Assembly: GCF_001444405.1 (NCBI RefSeq) | Contig: NZ_CP013187.1 | Coordinates: forward strand, 1,240,001-1,304,000 | Source of the DNA: Pseudoalteromonas phenolica | GTDB lineage: Bacteria > Pseudomonadota > Gammaproteobacteria > Enterobacterales > Alteromonadaceae | DNA: 64,000 bases | Direction of reading: 5' to 3' | In this document: in pieces, positions 1-10,334 of the stretch | Position numbering within the stretch: position 1 is the first letter of the stretch | Layout of the letters: each line of letters opens with the position of its first letter | Translations under genes and position numbers: made by a program | Notes under the pieces: model-generated | Told to the model about the DNA's origin: nothing | Database searches by the model: none | What the model saw: the letters and a program-made list of their open reading frames with translations, nothing else

Positions 1-139
1 CGTCACACCATGGGAGTGGGTTGCTCCAGAAGTAGGTAGCTTAACCTTAGGGAGGGCGCTTACCACGGAGTGATTCATGACTGGGGTGAAGTCGTAACAA
101 GGTAGCCCTAGGGGAACCTGGGGCTGGATCACCTCCTTA
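1..139 (+). rRNA. rrs: 16S ribosomal RNA, 3' end (partial)
   Basis: The window opens inside the 3' domain of 16S rRNA. The conserved segment GAAGTCGTAACAAGGTA and the terminal anti-Shine-Dalgarno sequence GGATCACCTCCTTA are visible, the latter ending at 139. The 5' part lies outside the window. It is the first gene of a 16S-23S-5S operon. Confidence 0.98.
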
Positions 140-396
140 ACGATTTAGAACAGATTTGTTCGTAGTGTCCACACAGATGATTGTTAGTTAGCACAAGTTG
201 CTAATTAATATTGCTCTTTAAAAATTTGGAAAAGCTGATAATTAATTCTTTTAGAAGAAATTCTAAAAAGAGTTTTCAAAAGTAAAACAATGCCGATAAA
301 CATTCATTTGTTTATTAGCGTCTACTTTAGTATTCAATATTAACTTCTGGCGAAGTTAAAACTGTCTTTGACGATACAAACCATTTTGGGTTGTAT
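140..396 (+). promoter_or_regulatory. 16S-23S internal transcribed spacer with boxA antitermination site
   Basis: This short spacer of about 257 nt contains no recognisable tRNA: there is no CCA end and no T-loop GTTCGA motif. TGCTCTTTAAAA at 212-223 matches the boxA antitermination element of rRNA operons (E. coli TGCTCTTTAACA) at 11 of 12 positions. The end of the spacer (around 385-400) pairs with sequence after the 23S gene to form the processing stem. Many gammaproteobacterial operons carry Ile/Ala or Glu tRNAs here; this copy does not. Confidence 0.85.
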
Positions 397-3278
<2,882 letters not shown>

Positions 3279-3370
3279 ACAACGCCAAAGTGGTTTTAGC
3301 TCAGAAGCTAATATGAACTAAAGTAGAAAGTTTTAGAATTATCAGATTTTTTCCAGATTTTAACCAAATT

Positions 3371-3488
3371 TGCTTGGTGACCATAGCGTTTTGGAACCAC
3401 CTGATTCCATGCCGAACTCAGAAGTGAAACGAAACAGCGTCGATGATAGTGTGGGTCTCCCATGTGAAAGTAGAACATTGCCAAGCAC
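3371..3488 (+). rRNA. rrf: 5S ribosomal RNA
   Basis: The 118-nt gene has the 5S core CCATGCCGAACTCAGAAGTGAAAC. The terminal stem TGCTTGG (3371) pairs with CCAAGCA (3481). It lies about 90 bp after 23S, as in typical bacterial operons, and a strong intrinsic terminator follows within 15 nt. The 3' boundary may shift by one or two bases. Confidence 0.97.
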
Positions 3489-3500
3489 CTATTTAAAGAA

Positions 3501-3529
3501 AGCCCGATTCGAAAGAGTCGGGCTTTTTT
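3501..3529 (+). terminator. Rho-independent terminator of the rRNA operon
   Basis: The stem AGCCCGATTC-GAAA-GAGTCGGGCT has ten base pairs including one wobble and a GAAA tetraloop. A run of six T follows. It sits just after 5S and should end the rRNA transcript. Confidence 0.93.
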
Positions 3530-3780
3530 GCTTTAAGTCCCTCTGCAATTGCTAAAATAGCTAACTGCACCTTGCTCAAAAGAAGCGCTCTCACTGCGTT
3601 CGCAGTCGCTAATTTTGCACCATAAGCGCAAGGTGAAATGAGTAGCCTTCACAGAGGTTAGTCTTATCTTGTTGATGTAGATAAACCTCGTTTGCCTATT
3701 CATCCCTGAAGCTGGGTCCCATCGCACATCCATGCGCTCATCTCAATGAGCTGCGAAGCTACGCTTCGGTCTCATTTCGT

Positions 3781-3807
3781 CCATGTGAAAGTAGAACATC
3801 GCCAGCA
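3781..3807 (+). pseudogene. 3' fragment of a second 5S rRNA gene
   Basis: CCATGTGAAAGTAGAACAT followed by CGCCAGCA copies the 3' end of the 5S gene (3460-3487) with a one-base substitution and a one-base deletion. The rest of a 5S gene is missing; the sequence before it belongs to the repeat cluster. Its own terminator follows at 3831. The simplest reading is that a tandem second 5S gene was largely replaced or deleted, leaving its tail and terminator. Confidence 0.75.
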
Positions 3808-3830
3808 AAGGTTGCCCCGGGCAATTAAAG

Positions 3831-3861
3831 AAACCCGTTGCAGAAATGCAGCGGGTTTTTT
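3831..3861 (+). terminator. Intrinsic terminator after the 5S relic
   Basis: The stem ACCCGTTGCA-GAAA-TGCAGCGGGT has ten pairs with one wobble, a GAAA loop and a following T tract. Its form is very like the terminator at 3501, with a different stem sequence. This fits an originally separate 5S end. Confidence 0.88.
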
Positions 3862-4238
3862 GCGTTTAGGGTGCTAAATCGTCCTGCACGGTGATGAGGC
3901 AATACTCGGTGATAAAAAGACAAATTAGCGCAAGGTGAAAAGAGCAGCCTTCACAGTAGCCTCTCTTATCACTCTGAAACATACACCCTCAGCTACAGCT
4001 AAACTGGCTTGCTTCACCTTGCGTAAAAAGAGCGGGTTCACTTCGTTCACTGTTGCTAGCCTTTTACACCTTTCTTGCGCAAAGCAAATGTACTCGCCTT
4101 GCTCGATGTCATTAACTTTGCACTGCTTCACTGTCGCTAGCCTTTTGCACTATTAACCCGATTCTATCCTTGTTTTCACTGAGTTCGAATTTATAGCTCA
4201 GGCATAGTAATAACATCCATTAAAACAAGGAAACTGTG

Positions 4239-4877
4239 ATGAATATAGACTTCGACATGCTGCGTCATATTATGCCTCAGGCTAAAGACAGCGACATTCA
4301 ACACTACTTACCAGCTATCCAGACTAGGTTAGCTACTTTTGATATTAATACCCCGTTACGTGTTGCACATTTCATTGCGCAAATTGCTCATGAAAGTGGC
4401 CAGTTTAAATATAAGGTTGAAAACCTAAACTATAGCGCCAGAGCATTACGATTGGTGTTCGGTAAATACTTTCAAACCGATGATATTGCAGAACAATATG
4501 CGCGAAACCCAGAGAAAATTGCCAATGTTGTGTATGCCAATCGCATGGGTAACGGTGACATAGGCTCTGGTGATGGCTGGAAATATCGAGGGCGAGGCTT
4601 AATACAGTTAACAGGCAAAGAGAATTATCGTACTTGTGGTAATGCTATAGGTTTACCACTTGTAGAACAACCAGATGGTCTCGCAAACGATCCAAATGCG
4701 GCGGTGATGACTGCTTGCTATTTCTGGCATAGCCGTCACCTGAATCAATATGCTGATCAAGACGATCTAAAGTCGATTACTAAGCGCATTAATGGCGGTT
4801 ACCATGGCCTTGAAGAGCGAGCCAAGTTTCTTAATAGGGCTAAGCAGTACCTTGAAATTCAAGGAGCGGATGTATGA
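4239..4877 (+). CDS. GH19-family lysozyme/chitinase-like protein
   Basis: This 212-residue protein belongs to glycoside hydrolase family 19, in the phage-endolysin-like small subgroup. These enzymes cut the beta-1,4 linkage of chitin or peptidoglycan. The general-acid Glu is in AHESG (E52), the ENLNY segment follows at 61-65, and GWKYRGRGLIQLTGKENY is the family core. INGG and Arg/Lys-rich ends close the domain. No signal peptide is visible, so export would need another route or lysis. The ATG at 4239 was chosen over an adjacent GTG at 4236 because AAGGA at 4227 is then better spaced. The stop overlaps the next start (ATGA), so the two are probably translated together. Being single-domain, it could be a prophage endolysin relic, but no phage genes flank it. 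Confidence 0.85.
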   Translation: MNIDFDMLRHIMPQAKDSDIQHYLPAIQTRLATFDINTPLRVAHFIAQIAHESGQFKYKVENLNYSARALRLVFGKYFQTDDIAEQYARNPEKIANVVYANRMGNGDIGSGDGWKYRGRGLIQLTGKENYRTCGNAIGLPLVEQPDGLANDPNAAVMTACYFWHSRHLNQYADQDDLKSITKRINGGYHGLEERAKFLNRAKQYLEIQGADV

Positions 4878-5695
4878 GTTACTTCACTCTAGATGACTTG
4901 GAAAAAGCACAATCTCTTGTATTCAGTAAAGACAAACTTCGCACTTGGCAGCAGTTAAGTGAATTACTCACTACTCAATTAGATACTGTGAAAAAAGAGC
5001 CCGATCCATTTTCTACTTGGTGGAATACTAATTTTGCGCTCTTTAGTTCAGTCCAAGTACAGATTAGTGCAGTAAATGCCGGTTTTGCTTCTTTCGAGGA
5101 TGAGTACATTGAAATAGGTAACTTTGGGCCTTCTATTATTGATTTATCTGGCTGGCGATTGAATGCGGGCTCTGAAGGTCAAGATTATGATTTCAACAAG
5201 CACACTTTGCTATTTCCACAAGATGTTATCCGTGTCTATACAAATCATGAAAATGCCTATAGCTTTGATAGTCGCCGACCCATTCTAAATAATAAAGGGG
5301 ATACGGTTTCTCTTTATGATAATCAAAGTAACCTGGTGAGTTGTTATGCGTATGGACGAGATACACATCATGATGTTGGGATCACACATATCTTTTTTGA
5401 CGGTAATGACCCTAAAAAAGAATCCGATGAATATATAGAGATCGGCAATTTAGGCAATCATATTATTGATCTGAGCCTTTGGGAAATTACTTCTAATGGA
5501 GGACAGAGATTTCAATTCCCTGTGGGGAGCAAGCTTATGCCTCACTCAGAGCTAAGGGTATATACCAATCACATTGATGAGTCGACAGGCGGCTACTCGT
5601 TTAATAGCAACAGAGCAATTTGGAATAATAACGGTGATGTTGGCAAGCTATTCGACTACCAAAAAATGTTGGTATCAGAATATGCGTATGCATAG
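4874..5695 (+). CDS. Protein with two lamin-tail domains (LTD)
   Basis: The 273-residue protein has a helical N-terminus (about 1-55) and two immunoglobulin-like lamin-tail domains at about 61-160 and 170-273. Both repeats share DEYIEIGN, then IIDLS.W and RVYTNH, spaced alike. Bacterial LTDs are usually on secreted or surface proteins and often accompany nucleases or hydrolases; here no catalytic domain and no signal peptide are visible. The start overlaps the GH19 stop by four bases, so the two are translationally coupled and a joint role is likely. The function is unknown; an adhesive or targeting partner for the GH19 enzyme is only an inference. Confidence 0.8.
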   Translation: MSYFTLDDLEKAQSLVFSKDKLRTWQQLSELLTTQLDTVKKEPDPFSTWWNTNFALFSSVQVQISAVNAGFASFEDEYIEIGNFGPSIIDLSGWRLNAGSEGQDYDFNKHTLLFPQDVIRVYTNHENAYSFDSRRPILNNKGDTVSLYDNQSNLVSCYAYGRDTHHDVGITHIFFDGNDPKKESDEYIEIGNLGNHIIDLSLWEITSNGGQRFQFPVGSKLMPHSELRVYTNHIDESTGGYSFNSNRAIWNNNGDVGKLFDYQKMLVSEYAYA

Positions 5696-5708
5696 AGGGA
5701 GGGGCTAA

Positions 5709-6830
5709 ATGCCCCTTAATTTATTAATGCGAAAGAAAAAACCAGAGCAAATAGTGAATAAACCCAGCCAAGATATTGTCACCCTAGTCGACGATGCATT
5801 GCAGTTACTCAATTATATGTCTCGAGAGGGCGCCATTGAGCTAGATGAGCGTATTGCTAAAAATGTTGTTGAAGCTAAGTTTAAGGTCCAGAATGGCACT
5901 TGGCAGGTTGAAGACGAAACCGTATTTCTTTTGAACTATGATGCATTATCAAAAGCTGTTCACCCAGTCACAGTTGAAAGTATTCAATCAGTTATTCCAA
6001 ATGAGAGAGCTGAAAAAAGAGCACCTACAAAAGCAGAAAGTGCAGTTGCTTGGTATCGTCGTTATGCCTTATTGGCGCTGGTTTCTTTGTTGATTATTCA
6101 GGTTTACTACTTATTTGGAGCAAACCTAAATAGCAATTTAAAGCATGCCTTTACTGAAAAAGCGCAACTGACACTTAAGTTAGAAACACTGCCTGCAAAC
6201 AGCCTTTCAAATGAATACACACAACTTAATCAGTCGCTAGAGACCCTTGAGCAGCAGTTTGATGCGAACTATAGTTTATTGAAGTCTTGGAATCGCATTT
6301 GGATGCTAGGGCTAAGTTTTAACCCAGATTTACCTGATTACAATCAGTTATCTTTTCAACTCAGGGCAGAGCAATTGAGCTTGAACGACCCTGAACTGAA
6401 GATAAAACAACAGCAGCTTCAGCTAGAGCAAGCTCATTACTTGTCTCAGCTAACCTTCTTTGAACATGACTTATTTTCAGACTCTATTTTAAATGTGTTG
6501 CAAAGTTATATTCTGCCGTTGCTATATGGCTTACTCGGCGCATTTATCTTTGTGCTCAGAGATCTTCTTCGTGAGATCAAATCACTGACATTCACTTATG
6601 ATGATGAAATACGTTATCGCTTAAGGTTACCTCTTGGTTCATTGGCAGGCATGATTGTAGGGTGGTTTTTGAAACCTGAAGATGCTGGTTTAGGTGCTTC
6701 GTTATCGCCTATGGCTTTAGCTTTTTTGATGGGCTATCACGTTGAGATATTGTTTGCGATGATGGACAAAGCGATAGCTAATATTCGTAAACAACTCGAA
6801 CCAAATCAAATAACTCCACAATCTAAGTAA
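5709..6830 (+). CDS. Multi-pass membrane protein of unknown function (membrane protein A of the cassette)
   Basis: The 373-residue protein is not assigned to a known family. It has a soluble N-terminal part of about 115 residues and a membrane segment at about 119-138. A periplasmic-sized helical stretch (about 140-260) rich in Gln, Leu and Glu looks like a coiled coil. A C-terminal membrane block starts with LPLLYGLLGAFIFVLRDLL. The block RLPLGSLAGMIVGWFL and GYHVEILFAMMDKAI resembles the corresponding block of the protein at 7255-8250. A strong purine-rich ribosome site (GAGGGAGGGG, 5694-5703) precedes the start, 13 bp after the LTD gene. A bidirectional terminator follows. Confidence 0.8.
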   Translation: MPLNLLMRKKKPEQIVNKPSQDIVTLVDDALQLLNYMSREGAIELDERIAKNVVEAKFKVQNGTWQVEDETVFLLNYDALSKAVHPVTVESIQSVIPNERAEKRAPTKAESAVAWYRRYALLALVSLLIIQVYYLFGANLNSNLKHAFTEKAQLTLKLETLPANSLSNEYTQLNQSLETLEQQFDANYSLLKSWNRIWMLGLSFNPDLPDYNQLSFQLRAEQLSLNDPELKIKQQQLQLEQAHYLSQLTFFEHDLFSDSILNVLQSYILPLLYGLLGAFIFVLRDLLREIKSLTFTYDDEIRYRLRLPLGSLAGMIVGWFLKPEDAGLGASLSPMALAFLMGYHVEILFAMMDKAIANIRKQLEPNQITPQSK

Positions 6831-6833
6831 GAT

Positions 6834-6866
6834 AAGATTTGGATGAATTGCAATTATCCAAATCTT
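6834..6866. terminator. Bidirectional terminator between convergent genes
   Basis: Perfect 11-bp inverted repeat AAGATTTGGAT / ATCCAAATCTT with an 11-nt loop. It is flanked by T-rich sequence downstream and A-rich sequence upstream. It lies between the stop of the plus-strand membrane protein gene and the stop of a minus-strand small gene. Confidence 0.75.
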
Positions 6867-6880
6867 GTTATTTAAGCTAG

Positions 6881-7096
6881 CTACTTGTCGAAGAAAGCGG
6901 CAAGTTGCTGGTTTAATTTATCTTGCTCTTGTTTAAGTTTTCCTAGCGTAACAAGTCCAACTAATGATCCTTTTAAACAAGCTTGCACTTTTTGTTTTTG
7001 GCTCAAGTGTTTTGCTTTGAACTTAGGTTTAATCTTTTTGGGCTTATAGACTTTTAGTGTGCTGATAATCGCACTTATTAATGCTTTTTGGCTCAC
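6881..7096 (-). CDS. Small lysine-rich hypothetical protein
   Basis: This 71-residue protein starts at GTG 7096, with AAGGAGG five bases upstream (7102-7108). That site is much better than for the longer frame starting at 7138, which has none. The product is basic (YKPKKIKPKFKAK) with short hydrophobic stretches (LISAIISTL, GSLVGLVTLG) and a Gln/Leu-rich tail. It has no recognised domain. It is the only minus-strand gene inside the 4.2-12.4 kb cassette and is enclosed by plus-strand genes, so it may be separately controlled. The excellent ribosome site is the main evidence that it is real. Confidence 0.6.
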   Translation of the reverse strand: MSQKALISAIISTLKVYKPKKIKPKFKAKHLSQKQKVQACLKGSLVGLVTLGKLKQEQDKLNQQLAAFFDK

Positions 7097-7254
7097 CTTT
7101 ACCTCCTTATTAGCCCCTCCAGCATGTCTGAAATACATATTTAAAACACAGGCAATAGAACGATTCTATTTGCGTTAATGCCACCGAGTTTTCTGTTCAA
7201 GGTTACTTTAAATTTGAGATCTAAATCTGAGTATTAAAATAAGTAAGGAACATC

Positions 7255-8250
7255 ATGGAACATGACAAAAGTGTTGAGGTTGAGGTCTTTGAACGGCCAG
7301 ATGCCTTGGTAAACAAGAGTACAAATCTTCATGAAAAGCTGCTCAAACAAGGCCAAGCTATGGCACATTTTGCCTTGCAAAAGGGGTTAGCTGTACCAAG
7401 TAAGCTGGTAGAGCAACTCCAACAGGAGCAAACTCAAACTGACATTGCCAGTTTAACAAAAGCACATAATCAGTTAGCTGAACTTGTCGCGCCAGCAATG
7501 CCAGAGACAATTTTAATGATGGCCCAAGAACAAGAAAAACAGACATGGTTTTTGTTCTTAGGCAGAGTACCACTTATACGTAAAATGATGTTAGTGGCAA
7601 TCATCTCTTTGGTTACACTAATCAGCTTGAGCCTGTCATCATATATTAACAACGACAATATGGTTGCCAGCATGTTTGATATGGAAGGGGCTCGCCTTTT
7701 GTATGTGCAAGCAATATTGCTTGCCTCTGCGGCTATTGGTGCCTCGTTCTCGGCCCTATTTAAAGCAAATAGTTATGTGACTGCTGGATGTTTTGATGCG
7801 AAATACGAGAGCTCTTATTGGGTTCGATTCGTGGTTGGCTTAATCTCGGGCATTATTCTGACTCAGCTTATTCCTATTAATTTAGATGCTGTAGCCAAAA
7901 CCGCAGAGCAAAGCACAGGTATGGGCGGTGGAATGAGTCATGCTGCTTTGAAAATTACCATGGCTTTGGTGGGCGGCTTTTCGGCTAACTTGGTTTATAC
8001 CATTTTAGATAGAATTGTTGATACCGCACAATCGTTTATCTCACCGCAACAACCAGAAGATCTAGAAACCGTCAAACAGAGCTTATTGAATCAATTTAAG
8101 TCTGAACAGCTTGAATATGAGGCGCATCTTTCACTAGAACTAATGGCAATTCAGCAACAAGTTGCGAGCTCACCTTCTATGTCGAGCACTGATTTCCAGC
8201 AGTTACTCAGTCAGTATTTAGCAAAGATAATCCGCAATGAGGAGAAGTAA
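7255..8250 (+). CDS. Multi-pass membrane protein of unknown function (membrane protein B of the cassette)
   Basis: The 331-residue protein has a Gln-rich soluble N-terminus (1-105) and four likely membrane segments at about 110-130, 149-169, 190-208 and 229-250. A charged helical C-terminus of about 80 residues follows. Its membrane block keeps the pattern of the 5709-6830 product: a GA motif, then R...G...G before a hydrophobic stretch ending in Pro, and G.........D(R/K) at the last segment. The two may be distant paralogues. An AAGGAAC ribosome site precedes the ATG. The stop lies within the ribosome-site region of the lipoprotein gene, so the pair is likely coupled. Confidence 0.8.
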   Translation: MEHDKSVEVEVFERPDALVNKSTNLHEKLLKQGQAMAHFALQKGLAVPSKLVEQLQQEQTQTDIASLTKAHNQLAELVAPAMPETILMMAQEQEKQTWFLFLGRVPLIRKMMLVAIISLVTLISLSLSSYINNDNMVASMFDMEGARLLYVQAILLASAAIGASFSALFKANSYVTAGCFDAKYESSYWVRFVVGLISGIILTQLIPINLDAVAKTAEQSTGMGGGMSHAALKITMALVGGFSANLVYTILDRIVDTAQSFISPQQPEDLETVKQSLLNQFKSEQLEYEAHLSLELMAIQQQVASSPSMSSTDFQQLLSQYLAKIIRNEEK

Positions 8251-8251
8251 T

Positions 8252-8692
8252 ATGGTTAAGTCTTGGTTAAAACTGCTGGTAGTAATTGGTAGCTTGTTGA
8301 TTCTCAGCTTGACGTCAGGCTGTGCACTGCAAATGGTATCTAGTTTTGATATGCAAACTGAGCAACAGATTATGGATGTCGCTAAAAAAGTCGATAGATT
8401 TTACGTACAGCTGAGTGAGCTGCCAAAAGAGAAGCGTACCTTTCACTTTAGTCAGAGCACTTATCTCAATATTGAAGTTGAGTTATCAGCCCTGCTTATG
8501 CGTCAAAAAGTCAGAGAATTAAATGAGTTAACAACCAAGCAGGTGGAGATAATCCAAAACCTTTGGCTACAAGATAAAAAGCAGCACCAGCAAACAAACA
8601 GTATCTCAGATTTTTTGATCAAAACGCGTAAACAGCAGTATCAACGACTTTTCCTCGCCATGATCCGTGGCGAACAAGCAAAACAGCAATAA
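8252..8692 (+). CDS. Small lipoprotein of unknown function
   Basis: The 146-residue protein has a clear type II signal: MVKSWLKL, a hydrophobic core and the lipobox LTSGC at residues 23-27, so it should be lipid-anchored. The mature part is helical and charged. The ATG at 8252 was chosen over an in-frame ATG at 8237 because GAGGAG (8239-8244) is then correctly placed as the ribosome site and the signal peptide has a normal length. It directly follows membrane protein B (stop 8250), suggesting that both act in the envelope. No family is recognised. Confidence 0.78.
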   Translation: MVKSWLKLLVVIGSLLILSLTSGCALQMVSSFDMQTEQQIMDVAKKVDRFYVQLSELPKEKRTFHFSQSTYLNIEVELSALLMRQKVRELNELTTKQVEIIQNLWLQDKKQHQQTNSISDFLIKTRKQQYQRLFLAMIRGEQAKQQ

Positions 8693-8704
8693 AAGGACAA
8701 CCTT

Positions 8705-9007
8705 ATGAACATAAATGATTTATACAAACAGATGTTAGACACCGCCTTGAATGTCGTCGGTGACGAAGCACAACAAATGTCTGGGCCTTTGCAAAAAGCG
8801 TTGAATGCGCAGAAAGCATCGATTGAAGCTTTAGCGCAGGCTAAATTAAATGGCGAGATAAATGAAGATGAGTTCACAGCTGAGCTAGAACGAGAAAAAG
8901 CGATTTTGGAGGTTGAACTTATCACTTTAGAAATTATAGCAAAAGCGACAGTCCAAAAAGCCATTAACGCCGCCATGTCATGTTTAACTTCTGCACTAGC
9001 TCGTTAA
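8705..9007 (+). CDS. Small helical hypothetical protein
   Basis: The 100-residue protein is mostly helical with alternating Ala, Glu and Leu (AQKASIEALAQAKLNGEINE). It has an acidic centre and a weakly hydrophobic end (KAINAAMSCLTSALAR). An AAAAGGA ribosome site sits before ATG 8705, 12 bp after the lipoprotein stop, so it is in the same transcript. There is no signal peptide and no known domain. It could be a partner or regulator of the membrane proteins upstream; this is only inferred from position. Confidence 0.72.
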   Translation: MNINDLYKQMLDTALNVVGDEAQQMSGPLQKALNAQKASIEALAQAKLNGEINEDEFTAELEREKAILEVELITLEIIAKATVQKAINAAMSCLTSALAR

Positions 9008-9025
9008 GTTATGATGTTATATCCA

Positions 9026-9046
9026 TCGAAGTGTTATGCACTTCGA
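9026..9046 (+). promoter_or_regulatory. Stem-loop just upstream of a ribosome-binding site
   Basis: Perfect 8-bp stem TCGAAGTG / CACTTCGA with a five-base loop in the 54-bp gap after the small helical protein gene. There is no T run, so it is not a typical terminator. The ribosome site GAGGAG (9051-9056) follows directly. It may be an mRNA stability or translation element. Confidence 0.45.
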
Positions 9047-9061
9047 CGGTGAGGAGTTCAG

Positions 9062-10240
9062 ATGACAGATAAAAAAAAGCGCCAGCAAGCGACTAGGGTC
9101 AGGATCATTCGACCATTCAAGTTTGCTCCAATCAGAGTAGTAAGAATAACTCAGCGTTCAGCAACTGATAACTGCCAATCTTCTAGCCTCAAAAAAAACG
9201 ATACATTAGAAGCCGAGAAGGCACATGTTGAGGGTACTTTAACTAAAGAGCCACAAGATGGTTTGTTGCTAGAAAAGCAAAAAGAGAATAGCGATGCAGA
9301 GCAACCAGTTGAAACAGACGCACCGTTGGCACATTTTGATAGCGCTGCAAACCCCTATGCATTCTATGTTGCACAAATACCCACTATGTTGTGCAGTTTA
9401 CCCTCGGAGGCCATGAGTTCTGTTAGTAACAGTGATAACGACGGAACACGTTCGCTTACCGGTGAATCTCAAAATGCTCAGTCCGACAAACAACTAGATA
9501 GACCTGAACCAGAGAGGGTAGAGTTAAACGAGCAAAGCCAGCTGGAAAAACACACTTATAAATCTGAGTTTGGAATGCCACACAAAGATATTAAGCAAGC
9601 ACGCTTTGGTGGGCAATCAGGCAACAAACTGAGCAAAGAGTTAAAACACGAACTTAATACCGCGCATAGTGAAGATTCAATAGAGCAAGTAAATATCACC
9701 GCTCCGCTTATTGCAAAAAAATTGAAGGTAAGCCTGGGAGAGCTCGCTTTTTGGTTAAGCAGTCCGAAGGAGGTACTTAACACTTTCATTAAGGCAGACC
9801 TCAATGTGGTGTTACCTTTATTAAAACAAACCAGCAATATTCAATCACTGACTTTTGCTCATTTGCTACATGCTTATCAACAAAATGTATTCAGTGAGGT
9901 GCACGCATGGTCTATTGAACAGATGATAGCGCGATTAATATTCAAGTCAGCAAAAGAGCAAATTAGTTTAAATACTTTGCTGGCATTAGCCGTACAAGCT
10001 AAAGGTGAAGACTATGCCTTTGTACAATTCATGTATAAGGGAAAAAGCAAATCGCTATTTAAGCCGTTGAGTGCTTTCACTCAAGCAGGTAATCTTGATG
10101 AATTGAAGGACTCGGCTCCTAACCACTTATTCTATGTCCCTTGCACCCTGTCTTTTGAATATTTAAATGAATGCTTAGCTGCGCATCAACAGCGCTGGCA
10201 AACATGGCTCCGTCAACCTCTCGTTAAAAGAGTTATTTAG
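9062..10240 (+). CDS. Hypothetical protein with disordered N-terminus and helical C-terminal domain
   Basis: The 392-residue protein falls into two parts. Residues 1 to about 215 are polar, charged and probably disordered, with a basic start (MTDKKKRQQATRVRIIRPFK). Residues about 220 to 392 form a compact hydrophobic/helical domain (KLKVSLGELAFWLSSPKEVL onwards) ending in KRVI. No membrane segment, signal peptide or known domain was recognised. A GAGGAG ribosome site precedes the ATG. It probably belongs to the same functional group as its neighbours because of shared strand and short gaps, but no role can be given. Confidence 0.72.
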   Translation: MTDKKKRQQATRVRIIRPFKFAPIRVVRITQRSATDNCQSSSLKKNDTLEAEKAHVEGTLTKEPQDGLLLEKQKENSDAEQPVETDAPLAHFDSAANPYAFYVAQIPTMLCSLPSEAMSSVSNSDNDGTRSLTGESQNAQSDKQLDRPEPERVELNEQSQLEKHTYKSEFGMPHKDIKQARFGGQSGNKLSKELKHELNTAHSEDSIEQVNITAPLIAKKLKVSLGELAFWLSSPKEVLNTFIKADLNVVLPLLKQTSNIQSLTFAHLLHAYQQNVFSEVHAWSIEQMIARLIFKSAKEQISLNTLLALAVQAKGEDYAFVQFMYKGKSKSLFKPLSAFTQAGNLDELKDSAPNHLFYVPCTLSFEYLNECLAAHQQRWQTWLRQPLVKRVI

Positions 10241-10334
10241 CCTGACTAATTAGGCTTTTAACCCAAGTGACATAATCAGAATATTTTTAAACTCATTCAG
10301 ACACAAATGACATATAAATCATGGAGTTTTCTGA

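Larger units (their letters stand above)
3560..4155. repeat. Cluster of dispersed imperfect repeats downstream of the rRNA operon
   Basis: The stretch between 5S and the first protein gene is built of short related units in both orientations. 3625-3654 and 3927-3956 agree at 28 of 30 positions (AGCGCAAGGTGAAA...CCTTCACAG). The inverted form TTCACCTTGCG appears near 4013. 4046-4069 and 4127-4150 agree at 22 of 24 positions (TTCACTGT.GCTAGCC...). A further related unit lies around 3589-3620 (TCACTGCGTTCGCAGTCGC). Small open frames here translate only the repeat and have no ribosome site. No transposase is present. It resembles degenerate intergenic repeats or a hairpin-forming element; the family is not identified. 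Confidence 0.7.

Noticed and set aside
140..396. tRNA genes in the 16S-23S spacer
   Set aside because: No cloverleaf, T-loop or acceptor end could be found.
3560..4155. CRISPR array
   Set aside because: Repeats are few, irregularly spaced and in both orientations, without uniform spacers or cas genes.
3925..4156. Overlapping small frames of 68 and 73 codons on opposite strands
   Set aside because: They translate the repeat units in this stretch, lack ribosome sites and resemble nothing.
4239..4877. Prophage endolysin as sign of a prophage
   Set aside because: No capsid, tail, terminase or integrase genes are near; a single GH19 gene is not enough.
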